Shown in pieces: positions 29,376 through 29,497 of a stretch of DNA of 29,497 nt. The position numbers were made by a program, and so were the translations under genes. Numbering within the stretch: position 1 is the stretch's first letter; each line of letters begins with the position of its first letter. Under the pieces are notes generated by a model that made no database searches, was not told the origin of the DNA, and saw only the letters and a program-made list of their open reading frames with translations. The DNA is from an uncultured Lachnospiraceae bacterium (GTDB lineage Bacteria > Bacillota > Clostridia > Lachnospirales > Lachnospiraceae), in the NCBI GenBank assembly GCA_910586645.1, contig CAJUIS010000028.1, forward strand, positions 1-29,497, given 5' to 3'.

Positions 29376-29404
29376 TTGACAAAGTAAGAATTATGAGATA
29401 TACT
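29376..29404 (+). promoter_or_regulatory. Strong promoter, probably of an rRNA operon
   Basis: TTGACA (29376-29381), 17-base spacer, TATACT (29399-29404). What follows has no ORF and looks like a stable-RNA leader, so I infer an rRNA operon beyond the right edge. Confidence 0.75.
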
Positions 29405-29410
29405 AAATGA

Positions 29411-29497
29411 GTTGCTGCGGAAAACAGCAACAAACAAAACCTTGAACATTGACAACCAAACAGTGGAACAACCTTGAAAGAATTCAAAGAGAGAACA
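29411..29497 (+). other. Probable leader of an rRNA operon (continues past the window)
   Basis: The predicted transcript starts with a perfect hairpin GTTGCTG-CGGAAAA-CAGCAAC (29411-29431). Then come two copies of AACCTTGAA about 30 bases apart and a purine/A-rich stretch ending the window. CCTTGAAnATT-like stretches just before 16S are typical of Lachnospiraceae rRNA leaders; no 16S sequence itself is present. Confidence 0.5.

Noticed and set aside
1..29497. CRISPR array, insertion sequence, prophage or attachment site
   Set aside because: No regularly spaced repeats, terminal inverted repeats, transposase or integrase were seen; both tRNA genes have intact surroundings without a duplicated 3' end.

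Overview
The window looks like chromosomal backbone from a low-to-mid-GC, spore-forming, strictly anaerobic member of the Clostridia, most likely family Lachnospiraceae. The evidence is a class III ribonucleotide reductase, a two-subunit iron-sulfur fumarase, a 2[4Fe-4S] ferredoxin, a SpmB-type sporulation protein, MecA, GdpP, a DUF951 protein, AT-rich sigma-A promoters at 17-bp spacing and strong AGGAGG ribosome-binding sites. The order recF-gyrB-gyrA, together with gdpP-rplI-dnaB and rpsF-ssb-rpsR, points to the neighbourhood of the replication origin. No transposase, phage gene, integrase or CRISPR array was seen.

Layout. 1-6.6 kb: end of recF, gyrB, gyrA, then the two fumarase subunits in one tightly packed transcription unit (gyrA and the alpha subunit overlap as ATGA). 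6.7-8.8 kb: nrdD with a TTG start and no nrdG beside it. 8.8-12.8 kb: gdpP-rplI-dnaB. 12.8-14.2 kb: a MerR-type DNA-binding protein, then a divergent redox pair (a small ferredoxin on the minus strand, a DUF1858 protein on the plus strand) whose intergenic region carries several inverted repeats, one lying exactly in a promoter spacer. 14.3-15.0 kb: mecA (minus).

15.2-17.4 kb is the least familiar part: a Hanks-type kinase domain fused to a degenerate MinD/ParA-like P-loop domain, overlapped by 146 nt by a second ORF with the same kind of degenerate P-loop domain, then a small unknown ORF. The kinase has a promoter but no good ribosome-binding site for its ATG; a strong one sits before an in-frame ATT. 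This is my best candidate for an undescribed system.

17.6-21.9 kb: a membrane-anchored GH18 family protein and a three-gene polar amino-acid ABC transporter. 22.0-25.1 kb: spmB (minus), a divergent cysteine-synthase-like PLP enzyme with a PAP2 phosphatase, and a convergent three-S1-domain protein (minus). 25.2-29.5 kb: initiator tRNA-fMet, a small alarmone synthetase (minus), a VanZ-family membrane protein behind an unexplained structured leader, a sirtuin, DUF951, rpsF-ssb-rpsR, tRNA-Ser(GCT), and finally a strong promoter and leader that probably belong to an rRNA operon starting just past the right edge.

Most genes are housekeeping (DNA topology, replication, translation, c-di-AMP and ppGpp signalling). 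No stretch above 300 bases lacks a gene; the largest gaps (13670-13950, 17427-17719, 26107-26396) are described as promoters, terminators and inverted repeats. All calls come from reading the sequence and from knowledge of the families; no database search was run.
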